A stretch of 19,307 nt of DNA from JAVBPP01 sp031549535 (GCA_031549535.1 JAVBPP010000071.1:1-19307), one strand, 5' to 3'. Numbered from the stretch's first letter, positions 1-8,320 are shown. The notes: a model not told the origin generated them from the sequence alone. Made by a program: numbers and translations.

Positions 1-1
1 C

Positions 2-73
2 CTCATCAGCGACCTCTTTGAAGGCGTAGATTGGGCGGGCCTGTTTACCGGTCTGTTCGAGAAGGCTGAGTAA
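2..73 (+). CDS. C-terminal end of an unidentified protein (partial, runs off the left edge)
   Basis: An open frame runs from base 2 to a TAA at 71-73 and gives a 23-residue acidic and hydrophobic C-terminus that ends in FEKAE. The codons are normal for the neighbouring genes, and a strong intrinsic terminator starts about 18 bases after the stop, which supports a real gene end. Too little is present to assign a family, and I do not recognise the tail. Confidence 0.6.
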   Translation, partial: LISDLFEGVDWAGLFTGLFEKAE

Positions 74-83
74 TCCAACAACC

Positions 84-122
84 CAAAAAAACAGGGGGAC
101 GGTAACGTCCCCCTGTTTTTTT
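84..122. terminator. Bidirectional intrinsic terminator between the left-edge gene and degV
   Basis: A perfect 11-bp GC-rich stem (91-101 with 106-116) closes on a GTAA loop of the stable GNRA class. It is followed by a run of seven T on the + strand (116-122) and preceded by a run of seven A (85-91), which is the U-tract when read on the - strand. It therefore fits as terminator for both the left-edge + gene and the convergent degV gene, whose stop is at 132. Confidence 0.93.
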
Positions 123-131
123 GCGCCATAG

Positions 132-968
132 TTAATAAGAAATCACAATTCCGCCAACTCCGGCGTAAAGGCTGCCTAAGCCGCCTGGGCGGCTGATGAT
201 AACGTCTGCAAAGTGGTAGGCCTTTACGGCAAGTTCCGCCACCTTCCTTGCACCCTCCTCGTTCTCGATATGAGAAATTATCAACGTCCGGCTCTTAAAA
301 TCGCTGCAGGTGTCGGCGAGCAAATCCACCATCTTTTGCATTGCGGCCTCAAAACCGCGTGCCTTGGAGCGCAGGGTAATAACGCCCTGCCCATCCGAAC
401 AGAGGATGAGCTTAATGTTCAAAGCCGTTACCGCCTTCCCCAAAAAGTTGGGCATGCGCCCGTTTTTTACCAAGCCGTCCGTGGTTTTTAACACGGCGTA
501 GGTCTGCATGCGGTCAACATAGGTTGTCACCCTATCCACGATTGCATCAAACTCCAAGCCCTCACGCACGGCGGCCAGGATTTGCTTCGCCACCAGCAAC
601 TCGCCGGAGGTGATGCTTTTGGAGTTGAATACATGCACACGCTTGCCCTGTTCCCGCGCCTCCTGTGCGCCGAGCAGGGCGCTGTTGTAGGAGCCGGAAT
701 GCTTGTCGGCAATCGTTATGCCGAACACTGCCTGCGCCGGGTGAGCAAGAAAGGCCTGTGCCCACTCCCCCGGGGCGCTGCAGGCGGATTTTATCGGCGT
801 GCTCCCGTCCTTCAGCGCGGCATGCAATGCCGCAAAGTCAAGTGTTTCATCGTCTGCGTACTCTTTCTGACCAATGCGTATTTGCAGCGGGACATAGTGG
901 ATGTCCATTTCGTCCTGCAGTTCCTGTGAGCGGTCACAACCGCTGTCTGCCACCAAGCCGTATTGCAT
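132..968 (-). CDS. DegV family fatty-acid-binding protein (FakB-like)
   Basis: DegV/FakB proteins bind a fatty acid and present it to the kinase FakA for phosphorylation, feeding exogenous fatty acids into phospholipid synthesis; they act in the cytoplasm. The 278-residue length is normal for the family. Seen here are an N-terminal VADSGCD segment (about residues 6-12, the usual DS motif), a serine-rich substrate segment near 57-66, and HSGSYNSA (90-97), matching the family SGTYQSA ligand-binding loop. The ATG at 968 has a GGGAGG site at about 974-979 at good spacing. The gene stands alone, divergent from rny and closed by the shared terminator at 84-122. No convincing promoter was found. No fakA is in the window, so the fatty acid preference and partner are unknown. 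Family call firm; the FakB role is inferred from the family. Confidence 0.92.
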   Translation of the reverse strand: MQYGLVADSGCDRSQELQDEMDIHYVPLQIRIGQKEYADDETLDFAALHAALKDGSTPIKSACSAPGEWAQAFLAHPAQAVFGITIADKHSGSYNSALLGAQEAREQGKRVHVFNSKSITSGELLVAKQILAAVREGLEFDAIVDRVTTYVDRMQTYAVLKTTDGLVKNGRMPNFLGKAVTALNIKLILCSDGQGVITLRSKARGFEAAMQKMVDLLADTCSDFKSRTLIISHIENEEGARKVAELAVKAYHFADVIISRPGGLGSLYAGVGGIVISY

Positions 969-1101
969 AACTGCCTCCCGTTTTCATTGTTTTCTCTATA
1001 TTATCGTTTTTTCTGATTCGACAAATATGTATAATTTGTAAATTCTTGCATATAGTATGCAGGAAATACGGGAAATAGGCTTTACAGGCAGTATTTTGTT
1101 C

Positions 1102-1130
1102 TTGACACTCTTTACTGATATGATTAAAAT
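1102..1130 (+). promoter_or_regulatory. Sigma-A-type promoter upstream of rny
   Basis: TTGACA at 1102-1107 (perfect -35) and TAAAAT at 1125-1130 (5 of 6 at -10) are separated by exactly 17 bases. Transcription would start near 1137, giving a leader of about 80 bases before the rny start at 1220. Confidence 0.85.
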
Positions 1131-1219
1131 AGATAAGAATAGCCAACTATTCATATTGTGGGATTATTCGAGGAGAAAGCAAGAAGAAATCAGAAAAGAA
1201 AGGGAGGTGCACACAGGGT

Positions 1220-2773
1220 TTGGAATGGGTATTTGGACTTGTAGGCGTCATAATAGCAGCGGCAATCATAGGCCCCCTCTGCTTCTGGTATGGCGGTTTA
1301 CATAGGAAGAAAATTGCGGAGGCCGCAATCGGCTCCGCAACCAAGGAAGCAACGCGCATTGTCAACGAAGCAATGACAGCAGCTGAGACCAAGAAGAAAG
1401 AAGCCATTATTGAGGCGAAGGACGAAATTCACAGGCAGCGTTCAGAAGTTGACAAAGAGCTGCGTGAACGCCGCAGCGAGGTGCAGCGGCAGGAACGCCG
1501 TATTGTGCAGAAGGAAGAGAATCTCGACAAAAAAGGTGAGAATCTCGAGAAGAAGGAAGAGACCCTGCAGCGCAAAATCAAAGAGGCGGACGAAAATTTA
1601 GAGGAAGTTGAAACCATCAAGCGTAGCCAGTTTGAGATGCTTGAGCGGATTTCCGGCTACTCGAAGGAGCAGGCGAAGGTATATATCCTGCAAACGCTGG
1701 AGGATGACTTGGTGCATGAAAAAGCGGTGCGGATTATGGATATCTCACAGCGCGCCAAGGACGAGGCGGACACGCTCGCGCGGGAGATTATTTCAACTGC
1801 CATTCAGCGCTGTTCCGCGGAGCACACGGCGGAGGCAACGGTTTCTGTAGTGGTGCTGCCCAATGACGAAATGAAGGGCAGAATTATCGGCCGTGAGGGG
1901 CGCAATGTCCGCACGCTTGAAACCATCACGGGTGTTGACCTGATTATTGATGATACCCCGGAGGCCATCACCGTTTCCAGCTTTGACCCGGTACGCAGGG
2001 AAATTGCTCGTCTAACGCTGGAGAAGCTGATTGTAGATGGGCGCATTCACCCCGCGCGCATTGAGGAAATGTTTGAAAAATCCACCCGCGAGGTGGAGAT
2101 GACCATCAAACAAACCGGTGAACGCGCCCTGATTGACGCGGGAGTCAACGGCATTCATCCGGAAATTGTAAAGCTTTTGGGCAAACTGCGCTACCGCACC
2201 AGCTACGGCCAGAACGTGCTGAACCATTCGCTGGAGGTTTCCAGCCTGGCAGGGCATATGGCGGCGGAAATCGGTGCGGATGTCAAAACTGCCAAGCGGG
2301 CGGGTCTGCTACATGATATCGGTAAGGCGCTTGACCGCGAGGTTGAGGGCTCTCACGTTGCGCTGGGCTATGAATTCGCCAAACGCTATAAAGAGAATGA
2401 AGCGGTGCTGCATGCCATTCAGGCGCACCACGGCGATGTGGAGGCAAAAACCGTTGTCGCATGCCTGGTGCAGGCGGCGGATGCAATCTCCGCGGCAAGG
2501 CCGGGTGCACGCAGAGAGAATGTCGAAAACTACATTAAGCGTTTGGAAAAGCTGGAGGAAATCGCAACCTCGTTCGAGGGTGTGGAGCGTTCCTTCGCGA
2601 TTCAAGCCGGCCGAGAAGTGCGCGTTTTAGTCAAGCCGGAAGTGGTTACGGACGACAAAATGGTGCTTGTCGCGCGTGATATTGCCAAGAAGATTGAAGA
2701 GGATTTGGAATATCCCGGTCAAATCAAGGTGCATATCATCCGCGAAAACAGGGCGTTTGATTATGCAAAATAA
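1220..2773 (+). CDS. rny: Ribonuclease Y
   Basis: Membrane-anchored endoribonuclease that starts decay of many mRNAs in Gram-positive bacteria. The 517 residues match the usual length near 520. Domain order: an N-terminal transmembrane helix (about residues 3-25), a long charged coiled coil (about 30-190, rich in Glu, Lys and Arg), a KH RNA-binding domain with GRIIGREGRN (220-229), and an HD phosphohydrolase domain with NHSLEV (335-340), the LLHDIGKA metal site (H365, D366) and H403-H404. The start is TTG at 1220: GGAGGTG lies at 1203-1209, no in-frame start lies further up, and the next ATG would remove the membrane anchor. A consensus promoter lies upstream. A terminator-like hairpin follows the stop, and ymdB comes after it, the same order as rny-ymdB in Bacillus subtilis. 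Confidence 0.97.
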   Translation: MEWVFGLVGVIIAAAIIGPLCFWYGGLHRKKIAEAAIGSATKEATRIVNEAMTAAETKKKEAIIEAKDEIHRQRSEVDKELRERRSEVQRQERRIVQKEENLDKKGENLEKKEETLQRKIKEADENLEEVETIKRSQFEMLERISGYSKEQAKVYILQTLEDDLVHEKAVRIMDISQRAKDEADTLAREIISTAIQRCSAEHTAEATVSVVVLPNDEMKGRIIGREGRNVRTLETITGVDLIIDDTPEAITVSSFDPVRREIARLTLEKLIVDGRIHPARIEEMFEKSTREVEMTIKQTGERALIDAGVNGIHPEIVKLLGKLRYRTSYGQNVLNHSLEVSSLAGHMAAEIGADVKTAKRAGLLHDIGKALDREVEGSHVALGYEFAKRYKENEAVLHAIQAHHGDVEAKTVVACLVQAADAISAARPGARRENVENYIKRLEKLEEIATSFEGVERSFAIQAGREVRVLVKPEVVTDDKMVLVARDIAKKIEEDLEYPGQIKVHIIRENRAFDYAK

Positions 2774-2780
2774 AAAAGTG

Positions 2781-2814
2781 AGTAGCGGGCGCACGGTGTG
2801 CGCCCCTACTTTTT
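2781..2814 (+). terminator. Terminator-like hairpin between rny and ymdB
   Basis: Stem arms 2781-2794 and 2798-2810 form five plus eight base pairs with one bulged C (2786) and a three-base loop, followed by five T (2810-2814). It begins 7 bases after the rny stop and ends 13 bases before the ymdB ATG. It may end most rny transcripts and let a fraction read into ymdB. Confidence 0.75.
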
Positions 2815-2827
2815 CGAAAGGCGCAAC

Positions 2828-3601
2828 ATGAATTTATTGGCAATCGGTGATGTGATAGCTGCGCAGGGCTGCGACTTTCTGCGGCAAAAGTTGCCCGCCT
2901 TCAAACGCTGGAAGCAAATTGATTACTGCATCGCAAACGCGGAAAATTCCGCCGCAGGGAACGGTGTAACGCCCTTTTCTGCGCAGAGTCTGCTGGATAG
3001 TGGTGTAGACTTTCTCACCACAGGGAACCATGTCTATAAGCGGCGTGAGGTTTATGACTTCTTGGAGGAAAACAAAAACATCCTCCGCCCGGCCAACTTT
3101 TGCGCCCAAAACCCCGGAAAGGGGTTTGCAAAAGTTGATTTGGGGCGAACGATGCTTGGCGTCATCAATCTTGCGGGCATAAGCTTCATGGACCCGGTAG
3201 AAAACCCCTTCCGCTGTGTAGATGCACTTTTGGAAGAGCTGCGGGATTGCAGAATGATTGTAGTGGACTTCCATGCGGAGGCCACGAGCGAAAAGCGTGC
3301 ACTGGGCTTTTATCTGGACGGTAAAGTTTCCGCCCTCTGGGGTACGCATACCCATGTGCAAACGGCGGACGAGCAGATACTGCCCGGCGGAACAGGGTAT
3401 ATCACCGACCTTGGCATGACGGGGGCGAAACATTCTGTGCTCGGCGTGCAGCCGGAGCTTTCCGTCAGTTGGCTGAAAACAGGACTGCCAACGCGCTTTG
3501 ATACGGTAACACAAGGGGAATTCATGCTCAACGGCTGTATCTTTGAACTGGACGCTGCCAGCGGAAAGACCCTGTCCGTTGAGCGGGTGAATCTCACGTA
3601 A
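2828..3601 (+). CDS. ymdB: YmdB family metallophosphoesterase
   Basis: YmdB-type proteins are dinuclear-metal phosphodiesterases; in Bacillus subtilis YmdB hydrolyses 2',3'-cyclic mononucleotides in vitro and affects biofilm and motility choice. The 257 residues are close to the family length near 264. Metal-ligand motifs are all in place: IGDV (D8), NAENS (E39, N40), TGNH (N67, H68), DFHAE (H149) and GTHTHVQ (H174, H176), plus the family ITDLGMTG segment (192-199). The frame opens further up at a GTG (2798), but that lies inside the terminator hairpin. The ATG at 2828, after an AAAGG site at about 2817-2821, starts exactly at the conserved N-terminus. It lies 54 bases after rny, separated by the hairpin, and its last 8 bases overlap the convergent ylmH. 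Confidence 0.94.
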   Translation: MNLLAIGDVIAAQGCDFLRQKLPAFKRWKQIDYCIANAENSAAGNGVTPFSAQSLLDSGVDFLTTGNHVYKRREVYDFLEENKNILRPANFCAQNPGKGFAKVDLGRTMLGVINLAGISFMDPVENPFRCVDALLEELRDCRMIVVDFHAEATSEKRALGFYLDGKVSALWGTHTHVQTADEQILPGGTGYITDLGMTGAKHSVLGVQPELSVSWLKTGLPTRFDTVTQGEFMLNGCIFELDAASGKTLSVERVNLT

Positions 3602-4376
3602 ACAGTTCAATCACAATTTTGGTTCTGCCTTTTTTGGAGTGCCCCTCCACTGCCTGCAGGCGTGTTTTTCCTTTGCCGCGCAGAACGAAAATGTCCCCTG
3701 CCTCAACCCGGCTGTCGGGCTTTAGGCAGGGTTTTTCATTACGCGTCACAATGCCGGCTTGAATTTGCTGTGCGGCTGCACTGCGGGATAGGGCATAGGC
3801 TTCGGCAATTACGGCGTCAAGACGCAGGGAAGCAACTGTAGCAAAACGCTGCTGTGTCCGCTCCGGTGACAGCTCCAGCTGTGAGAGTGAAACGGTTTGG
3901 CATTGCAGGGTCGCGCGGCCTGCCTGCGTCAGGTTTTCGCATAGAAAAGAGCTGACCTCGGGCAGCGCAAACAAATAGCAACCGCCCTCATTCACCAAAA
4001 TATCGCCCAGCATCTCGCGCTTCACACCAAGCGCCATAGCAGCGCCGAGATAGTCCCTGTGGGACAGCGCCGGAGAAAACGCATCTTTGCTCATTTGAAT
4101 CAAACGCAGAGGTTGTTCCTCCGCCGGCAAAAAGTCCGCGAGTGTGGCGGCGTCCTCCTGCTCGAAATAGTCCGGTACAAACAGGGCAAGGCGGCGCTGT
4201 GCTTGCGCGTAGCCACCAAAAAACCAAACGCGTAGCTCCTTCTCCTTTGCAAAATGCCGTGCAGCCAGTTCGCACTGACCGGGGCTTAAGAATCTGGAGC
4301 TGCACAGGCAGTATTCCCGCCGGGCTTTTGCCAAGCGGTCCTCCAAAAATGCCAGAAGTAAAGTGTCTTCCTGCAT
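3594..4376 (-). CDS. ylmH: YlmH family S4-domain RNA-binding protein
   Basis: YlmH is a ribosome-associated S4-domain protein; in Bacillus subtilis it has been linked to ribosome-associated quality control, and in many Bacillota it lies in the cell-division ylm cluster. The 260-residue length is normal. The N-terminal two thirds carry the YlmH-type RNA-binding fold, including the segment with SHRDYLGAAMALGVKRE (105-121) and DILVNEGGCYLF (125-136). The S4 domain follows at about 182-240 (LRLDAVIAEAYALSRSAA through VEAGDIFVLRGKGKTRL). The ATG at 4376 lies one base after the histidine kinase stop (TGA-C-ATG), so translation is probably coupled to it. The location away from sepF, ylmG and divIVA is unusual. 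The 3' end overlaps ymdB by 8 bp, with no terminator. Confidence 0.92.
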   Translation of the reverse strand: MQEDTLLLAFLEDRLAKARREYCLCSSRFLSPGQCELAARHFAKEKELRVWFFGGYAQAQRRLALFVPDYFEQEDAATLADFLPAEEQPLRLIQMSKDAFSPALSHRDYLGAAMALGVKREMLGDILVNEGGCYLFALPEVSSFLCENLTQAGRATLQCQTVSLSQLELSPERTQQRFATVASLRLDAVIAEAYALSRSAAAQQIQAGIVTRNEKPCLKPDSRVEAGDIFVLRGKGKTRLQAVEGHSKKGRTKIVIELFT

Positions 4377-4377
4377 G

Positions 4378-7300
4378 TCAATTCACCAAATATTGCTGTA
4401 GCACGCTGAACAGCCGATCCATTTCCAGCGGTTTTGCAATATGGTCGTTCATGCCCGATTCCAGACATTTTTCAATATCCTCGCGGAAGGCATTGGCTGT
4501 CATTGCCACGATGGGAACGGTTCCGGCGCGGGGATGTTCCAGCGCACGAATGCGTGACGTGGCCTCCAGGCCGTCCATCTCGGGCATCTGTACATCCATA
4601 AAAATCAAATCATAGCGCAGCGGGTTGGCGCTGAACATTTGCAGCGCCTCTTTTCCGTTCACTGCGCTGTCGATGTCGATGCCGGTATCCTCCAGCAGTG
4701 CACAGAGGATTTCGCGATTGATTTCCACATCCTCGGCCAACAGAACACGCTTGCCGGGATAGTAGTCCTGTTGCGCATCCTCTTGTTTCTGCTTTTGGGT
4801 TGTGAAACATTGGTTCATGCAGTCTGTCATATTGGAGGGGAACAGCGGTTTGGAAAGAAAGGCGTTGATGCCCGCGCCGCGCGCCTCCTGCTCCACATCC
4901 GTCCACTCCGCCGCGGATACCATGATGATAACCGGCTGGGATTGGTTCATTTCACGAATTTTTTGGGTTAAGGCCACGCCGTCCATCTCCGGCATGCGCC
5001 AGTCCACAAACAAAATATCAAAGGGTGTTTGCGCCCGCTCTATTTTCTCTAGAGCCTCTTTGCCGCTCAGCGCCGTTTCGCACTGTGCGCCGATGCGCCG
5101 CATATTGTAGGTGAACTCATCCAGTGCATCCTGCAAATCGTCCACCACCAACACATGCAAGCGGCTGTAGTCGCGCACCTCGGCGGGTTCCGGCAAGGGA
5201 TTGTGAGCAGGCTCTAACATAACAGTGAACAGGAAGGCCGCGCCCTCGCCCAGCTCGCTTTCAATCCAGATTTCTCCGTCCATTAGTTCTACAATACGTT
5301 TGGAAATCGCAAGCCCAAGCCCCGTGCCGCCGAAACGCCGGGCAATGCCGCCGTCCGCCTGTTCAAAAGAGCGGAACAGCTTGGCTTGTTGCGCCTTCGA
5401 AATGCCGATGCCGCTGTCACGCACCTCGACTTGTATGCGCACCCTGCCGTTCTCCTGAGAGAGCAGCTTGGTACGTAAATCAATTGAGCCGTCCTCGGGC
5501 GTAAATTTGGTTGCATTGGTGAGCAGATTGGTGACAACCTGCGCCAGACGCTGCTCGTCCCCGTGCAGGTAGTCCGGTAAGTCGTTGTCCAGTGAGACGG
5601 AGAGCTTCTGCCGCTTTTCTTCCACGCGGAAGCTCAGCACATTTACCACATTCATCAGCATACGCTCAAAACGAAAGTCGCCGGTGGAAAGTTCAAATTT
5701 ATTGGCTTCAATCTTGGACATGTCCAGAATGTCATTGATCACGCCCAGCAGATGCGTGGAAGCGTTGTTGATTTTTTCCAAACAGTATTCCTTGCGCTCA
5801 GGGTCATTTGTGCCCCGTGCAATATTCGTCATGCCGATAATGGCGTTCATGGGTGTGCGCATTTCATGGCTCATGCGGGAGAGGAATTCGCCCTTTGCGC
5901 TGCTTGCCTGCTCCGCCTGCTCTTTTGCGCGGATCAGCTCTTTTTCCAGCGTGCGTATTTCTGTAATATCCGTTGCGATGGAGCCTATGCCGCCATGGTT
6001 CAGCAAAAAGCTGGAAAACGACATAACGCGGATTTCACCGTCCCGGCGGCGCAGCGGCAGCTCAAAGCCGTAACTGCCCTCCTGCCGAATAATGGGGATA
6101 ATCTCCTGATCCAACCTTTGCAATGTTTTTTTATCATACAGCTGTTGCAGGCCGCCCGCAAACAGTTCTTCGTGGGAGTAACCGGTGATTGTCTGCGCGG
6201 CAGGGTTGAAATATTCAAACACATTATCTTCAGAAATAATAGAAATATATTGCGGGGAGCTCTGCACAATGGAGGAAAGGCGCAGCACTTGCTTTTCCAT
6301 ATTTTGGCGGGCAATCACTCCGGAAAGAACGCCTGCAATCATTTCGCCCAAGGTAATTTCGCTGCCTGTCCAAGGCTGGTATTCGCCAAAACGGTCAACC
6401 TCCAGCACACCCCAAAGGGTTTCCTGCATATAGATTGGGAACAACAGTGCGGTTTGGAATTCCAGCGCATACCGGGCAAGCAGTTCCTCGCGGTTTGCTT
6501 CATCCAAATTAAAATGGCTGCTTTTACGCGCCGCGAACTCCTTTCCTATGCCGGATTCCTCCAGAAAGGTGCGCAGACTTGAGCCGACTTCCTTCCACTG
6601 AGCGGCGGTGTCACTGCACCATTCATATTCCGGAATATCAGCCTCCGCGGCAAGGGGAACCAGGGTCAGGCGGCTGACATCCAGGAACTCTCCGGTCATC
6701 CTCAGCGTTTGCGCAATGGTCTGCTCCATGTCGTCCTGGGAAATAAACGCACGGGAGAGCTCCGCCATCAGCTCCTGCTGCTCCAGGCGCTTTTTCAAAT
6801 CGGCCTCGGCCTGCTTGATATCCGTGATATCGGTGGAGTGCTGCAGATGCACTTTTTTACCCTGTGTCCATTCAATAATGCGGTCCACATTTTTATAATA
6901 ATGCCCGGTAACGGTACTGTGCTCTTCCCAAACCACAACCTCGTCAGGGTTCTCATCAAGCTTGTGATTGGGGCAGAACGCGCAGCGCTCGGTAAAGCCG
7001 TCCTGTAGCACCTTCCAGCAAATTTTGCCGATTGTGTCATCGGACAAGCCGTAATGTTCACGCATTTTATCATTAATAAATAAAACTTCGTCCGTCTCAA
7101 TATCCGAAACATAGAGGTAAGCATCCATGCCGTTGAGAATGTTGGGCAGGGTAGTGCGAAACATTTCCGTCTGTTCCGCCTGCAAACGGTTTTGCTCCAG
7201 GCGGGCAAGCATGAGGTTGATGGAATCCCCCAGAGTAAACAGCTCCCGGTATTGGTCGTAGGGCTGCAAATCCAGCTGCTCTTCCCTGCCGCCAAGGCGC

Positions 7301-8217
7301 GATACCGCATCGCTCAAACGCGTCATTTTCCGAAGAATATTTCGCTGAATGAGCAGGAACAGCAGCGCCAGAATCATCAGTAATGTTAGGAACAACAGCG
7401 CTGTCGTCACGATTATGAGGGAGATGCCGCTGTCATAAATGGCGCGTGGATGCTCCATTACCAGCTGCAGCGGATGATTTTCAATGTCTTGCAAATAGAT
7501 ATGCAGCAGAATGGTGTGCGCGTCACGGATGCTCGTCTGCTCCCGAAAACCGTTTTGCTGTGCGTCGATACGCTCTACGCTAAAACGGGAGTTATACATT
7601 TTGGTCAGTTCCTGCAAATATGTTTCGTCTATCAAAACCGCGATGCTCAGGCTGCCCACGGGAGGCTTCTCTTTTTTGGAGTCCGTAATCGCACGGGTGC
7701 AAACCAGATAGCTGTTGCCATGGTGCTGGAAAAAGCCGCAGTAGCCATTGTTCTCCTCACCCGGCTCCATTGAAACCGGAGGCAGCGCCTGCGCAAGCCC
7801 CTCAGGGGGGACTGTTGCGCGGTTGTTGGTTAAATCATAGGCGGTGCTGTGCAGCAAGGTTCCGTTTTTATCCTTCACAAACAGATAGTTTGCGTGGTAG
7901 CTGAGCAAAAATGCGTCATCCGTCAGTTTCTCGTCCAGATAACGTGTGTTCTCACTGAGCACAAATTCGCGCGTTGCATCGCGCTGCGCCCAGTCCTGCG
8001 TGGCAAAGGCAATGCCTTGTGAGGTATAGCTCAAGGAACCCTGCAGCGTTTCACTCATCTCACTCAAGTGTAAATCCTCCGCGTCGGTCAGCACCTGCCG
8101 CATATTGGAGGTGAAAATTATCAGGATAGCAATGGCAACGCCGAACAGGGCGACCCCCATCATTAGCAGCAACGAAATTTGCAGAGATCGCCGCCCGCCT
8201 CTCTTTTTTCTGCTCAA
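4378..8217 (-). CDS. Hybrid sensor histidine kinase with PAS, GAF and two receiver domains
   Basis: A 1279-residue membrane sensor kinase. Order: TM1 (about 13-37), an extracytoplasmic sensor region (about 40-262), TM2 (about 264-290), a HAMP-like linker, a first PAS domain (about 352-465) with C400, C412 and C415, a GAF domain (about 484-640), a second PAS (about 645-752), HisKA with SHEMRTPMN (phospho-accepting H784), the ATPase domain with NLLTNATKF (897-905), DSGIGIS (934-940) and GGTGLGLA (963-970), and two receiver domains (phospho-acceptors D1072 and D1208). No HPt domain and no DNA-binding output are present, so the phosphoryl group must leave through a protein encoded elsewhere. The start is TTG at 8217; the preceding in-frame codons reach a stop, and the Shine-Dalgarno site is weak. 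It is the upstream partner of ylmH. The ligand cannot be read from the sequence. Confidence 0.94.
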   Translation of the reverse strand: MSRKKRGGRRSLQISLLLMMGVALFGVAIAILIIFTSNMRQVLTDAEDLHLSEMSETLQGSLSYTSQGIAFATQDWAQRDATREFVLSENTRYLDEKLTDDAFLLSYHANYLFVKDKNGTLLHSTAYDLTNNRATVPPEGLAQALPPVSMEPGEENNGYCGFFQHHGNSYLVCTRAITDSKKEKPPVGSLSIAVLIDETYLQELTKMYNSRFSVERIDAQQNGFREQTSIRDAHTILLHIYLQDIENHPLQLVMEHPRAIYDSGISLIIVTTALLFLTLLMILALLFLLIQRNILRKMTRLSDAVSRLGGREEQLDLQPYDQYRELFTLGDSINLMLARLEQNRLQAEQTEMFRTTLPNILNGMDAYLYVSDIETDEVLFINDKMREHYGLSDDTIGKICWKVLQDGFTERCAFCPNHKLDENPDEVVVWEEHSTVTGHYYKNVDRIIEWTQGKKVHLQHSTDITDIKQAEADLKKRLEQQELMAELSRAFISQDDMEQTIAQTLRMTGEFLDVSRLTLVPLAAEADIPEYEWCSDTAAQWKEVGSSLRTFLEESGIGKEFAARKSSHFNLDEANREELLARYALEFQTALLFPIYMQETLWGVLEVDRFGEYQPWTGSEITLGEMIAGVLSGVIARQNMEKQVLRLSSIVQSSPQYISIISEDNVFEYFNPAAQTITGYSHEELFAGGLQQLYDKKTLQRLDQEIIPIIRQEGSYGFELPLRRRDGEIRVMSFSSFLLNHGGIGSIATDITEIRTLEKELIRAKEQAEQASSAKGEFLSRMSHEMRTPMNAIIGMTNIARGTNDPERKEYCLEKINNASTHLLGVINDILDMSKIEANKFELSTGDFRFERMLMNVVNVLSFRVEEKRQKLSVSLDNDLPDYLHGDEQRLAQVVTNLLTNATKFTPEDGSIDLRTKLLSQENGRVRIQVEVRDSGIGISKAQQAKLFRSFEQADGGIARRFGGTGLGLAISKRIVELMDGEIWIESELGEGAAFLFTVMLEPAHNPLPEPAEVRDYSRLHVLVVDDLQDALDEFTYNMRRIGAQCETALSGKEALEKIERAQTPFDILFVDWRMPEMDGVALTQKIREMNQSQPVIIMVSAAEWTDVEQEARGAGINAFLSKPLFPSNMTDCMNQCFTTQKQKQEDAQQDYYPGKRVLLAEDVEINREILCALLEDTGIDIDSAVNGKEALQMFSANPLRYDLIFMDVQMPEMDGLEATSRIRALEHPRAGTVPIVAMTANAFREDIEKCLESGMNDHIAKPLEMDRLFSVLQQYLVN

Positions 8218-8280
8218 AGCACCACTTCAATTCTTCTATATTTCGCTATAAATAAACTTAGTATTTGTCCAATTATATTA

Positions 8281-8309
8281 ATTTTACTATTAATGCGGTA
8301 AAAAAGCAA
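8281..8309 (-). promoter_or_regulatory. Candidate promoter for the sensor kinase-ylmH pair
   Basis: On the - strand TTGCTT (8304-8309) and TAAAAT (8281-8286) are separated by 17 bases, about 65 bases before the TTG start. The -10 is good; the -35 matches only its TTG half. It lies just after the mannosidase terminator U-tract, where a promoter for the next gene is expected. Confidence 0.4.
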
Positions 8310-8320
8310 GCTGTGTTGCC

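Noticed and set aside
969..1060. degV promoter on the - strand
   Set aside because: GATAAT- and TATACT-like boxes exist, but none has a TTGACA-like box at 16-18 bases.
1047..1061. Perfect TGCATA-TAG-TATGCA dyad in the degV-rny gap, possible operator
   Set aside because: Short and AT-rich; it does not overlap the rny promoter (about 40 bases upstream of the -35) and no degV promoter could be placed near it.
2834..3610. 258-codon open frame on the - strand opposite ymdB
   Set aside because: The YmdB metal motifs on the + strand are complete; the antisense product has no motifs and would conflict with ylmH translation.
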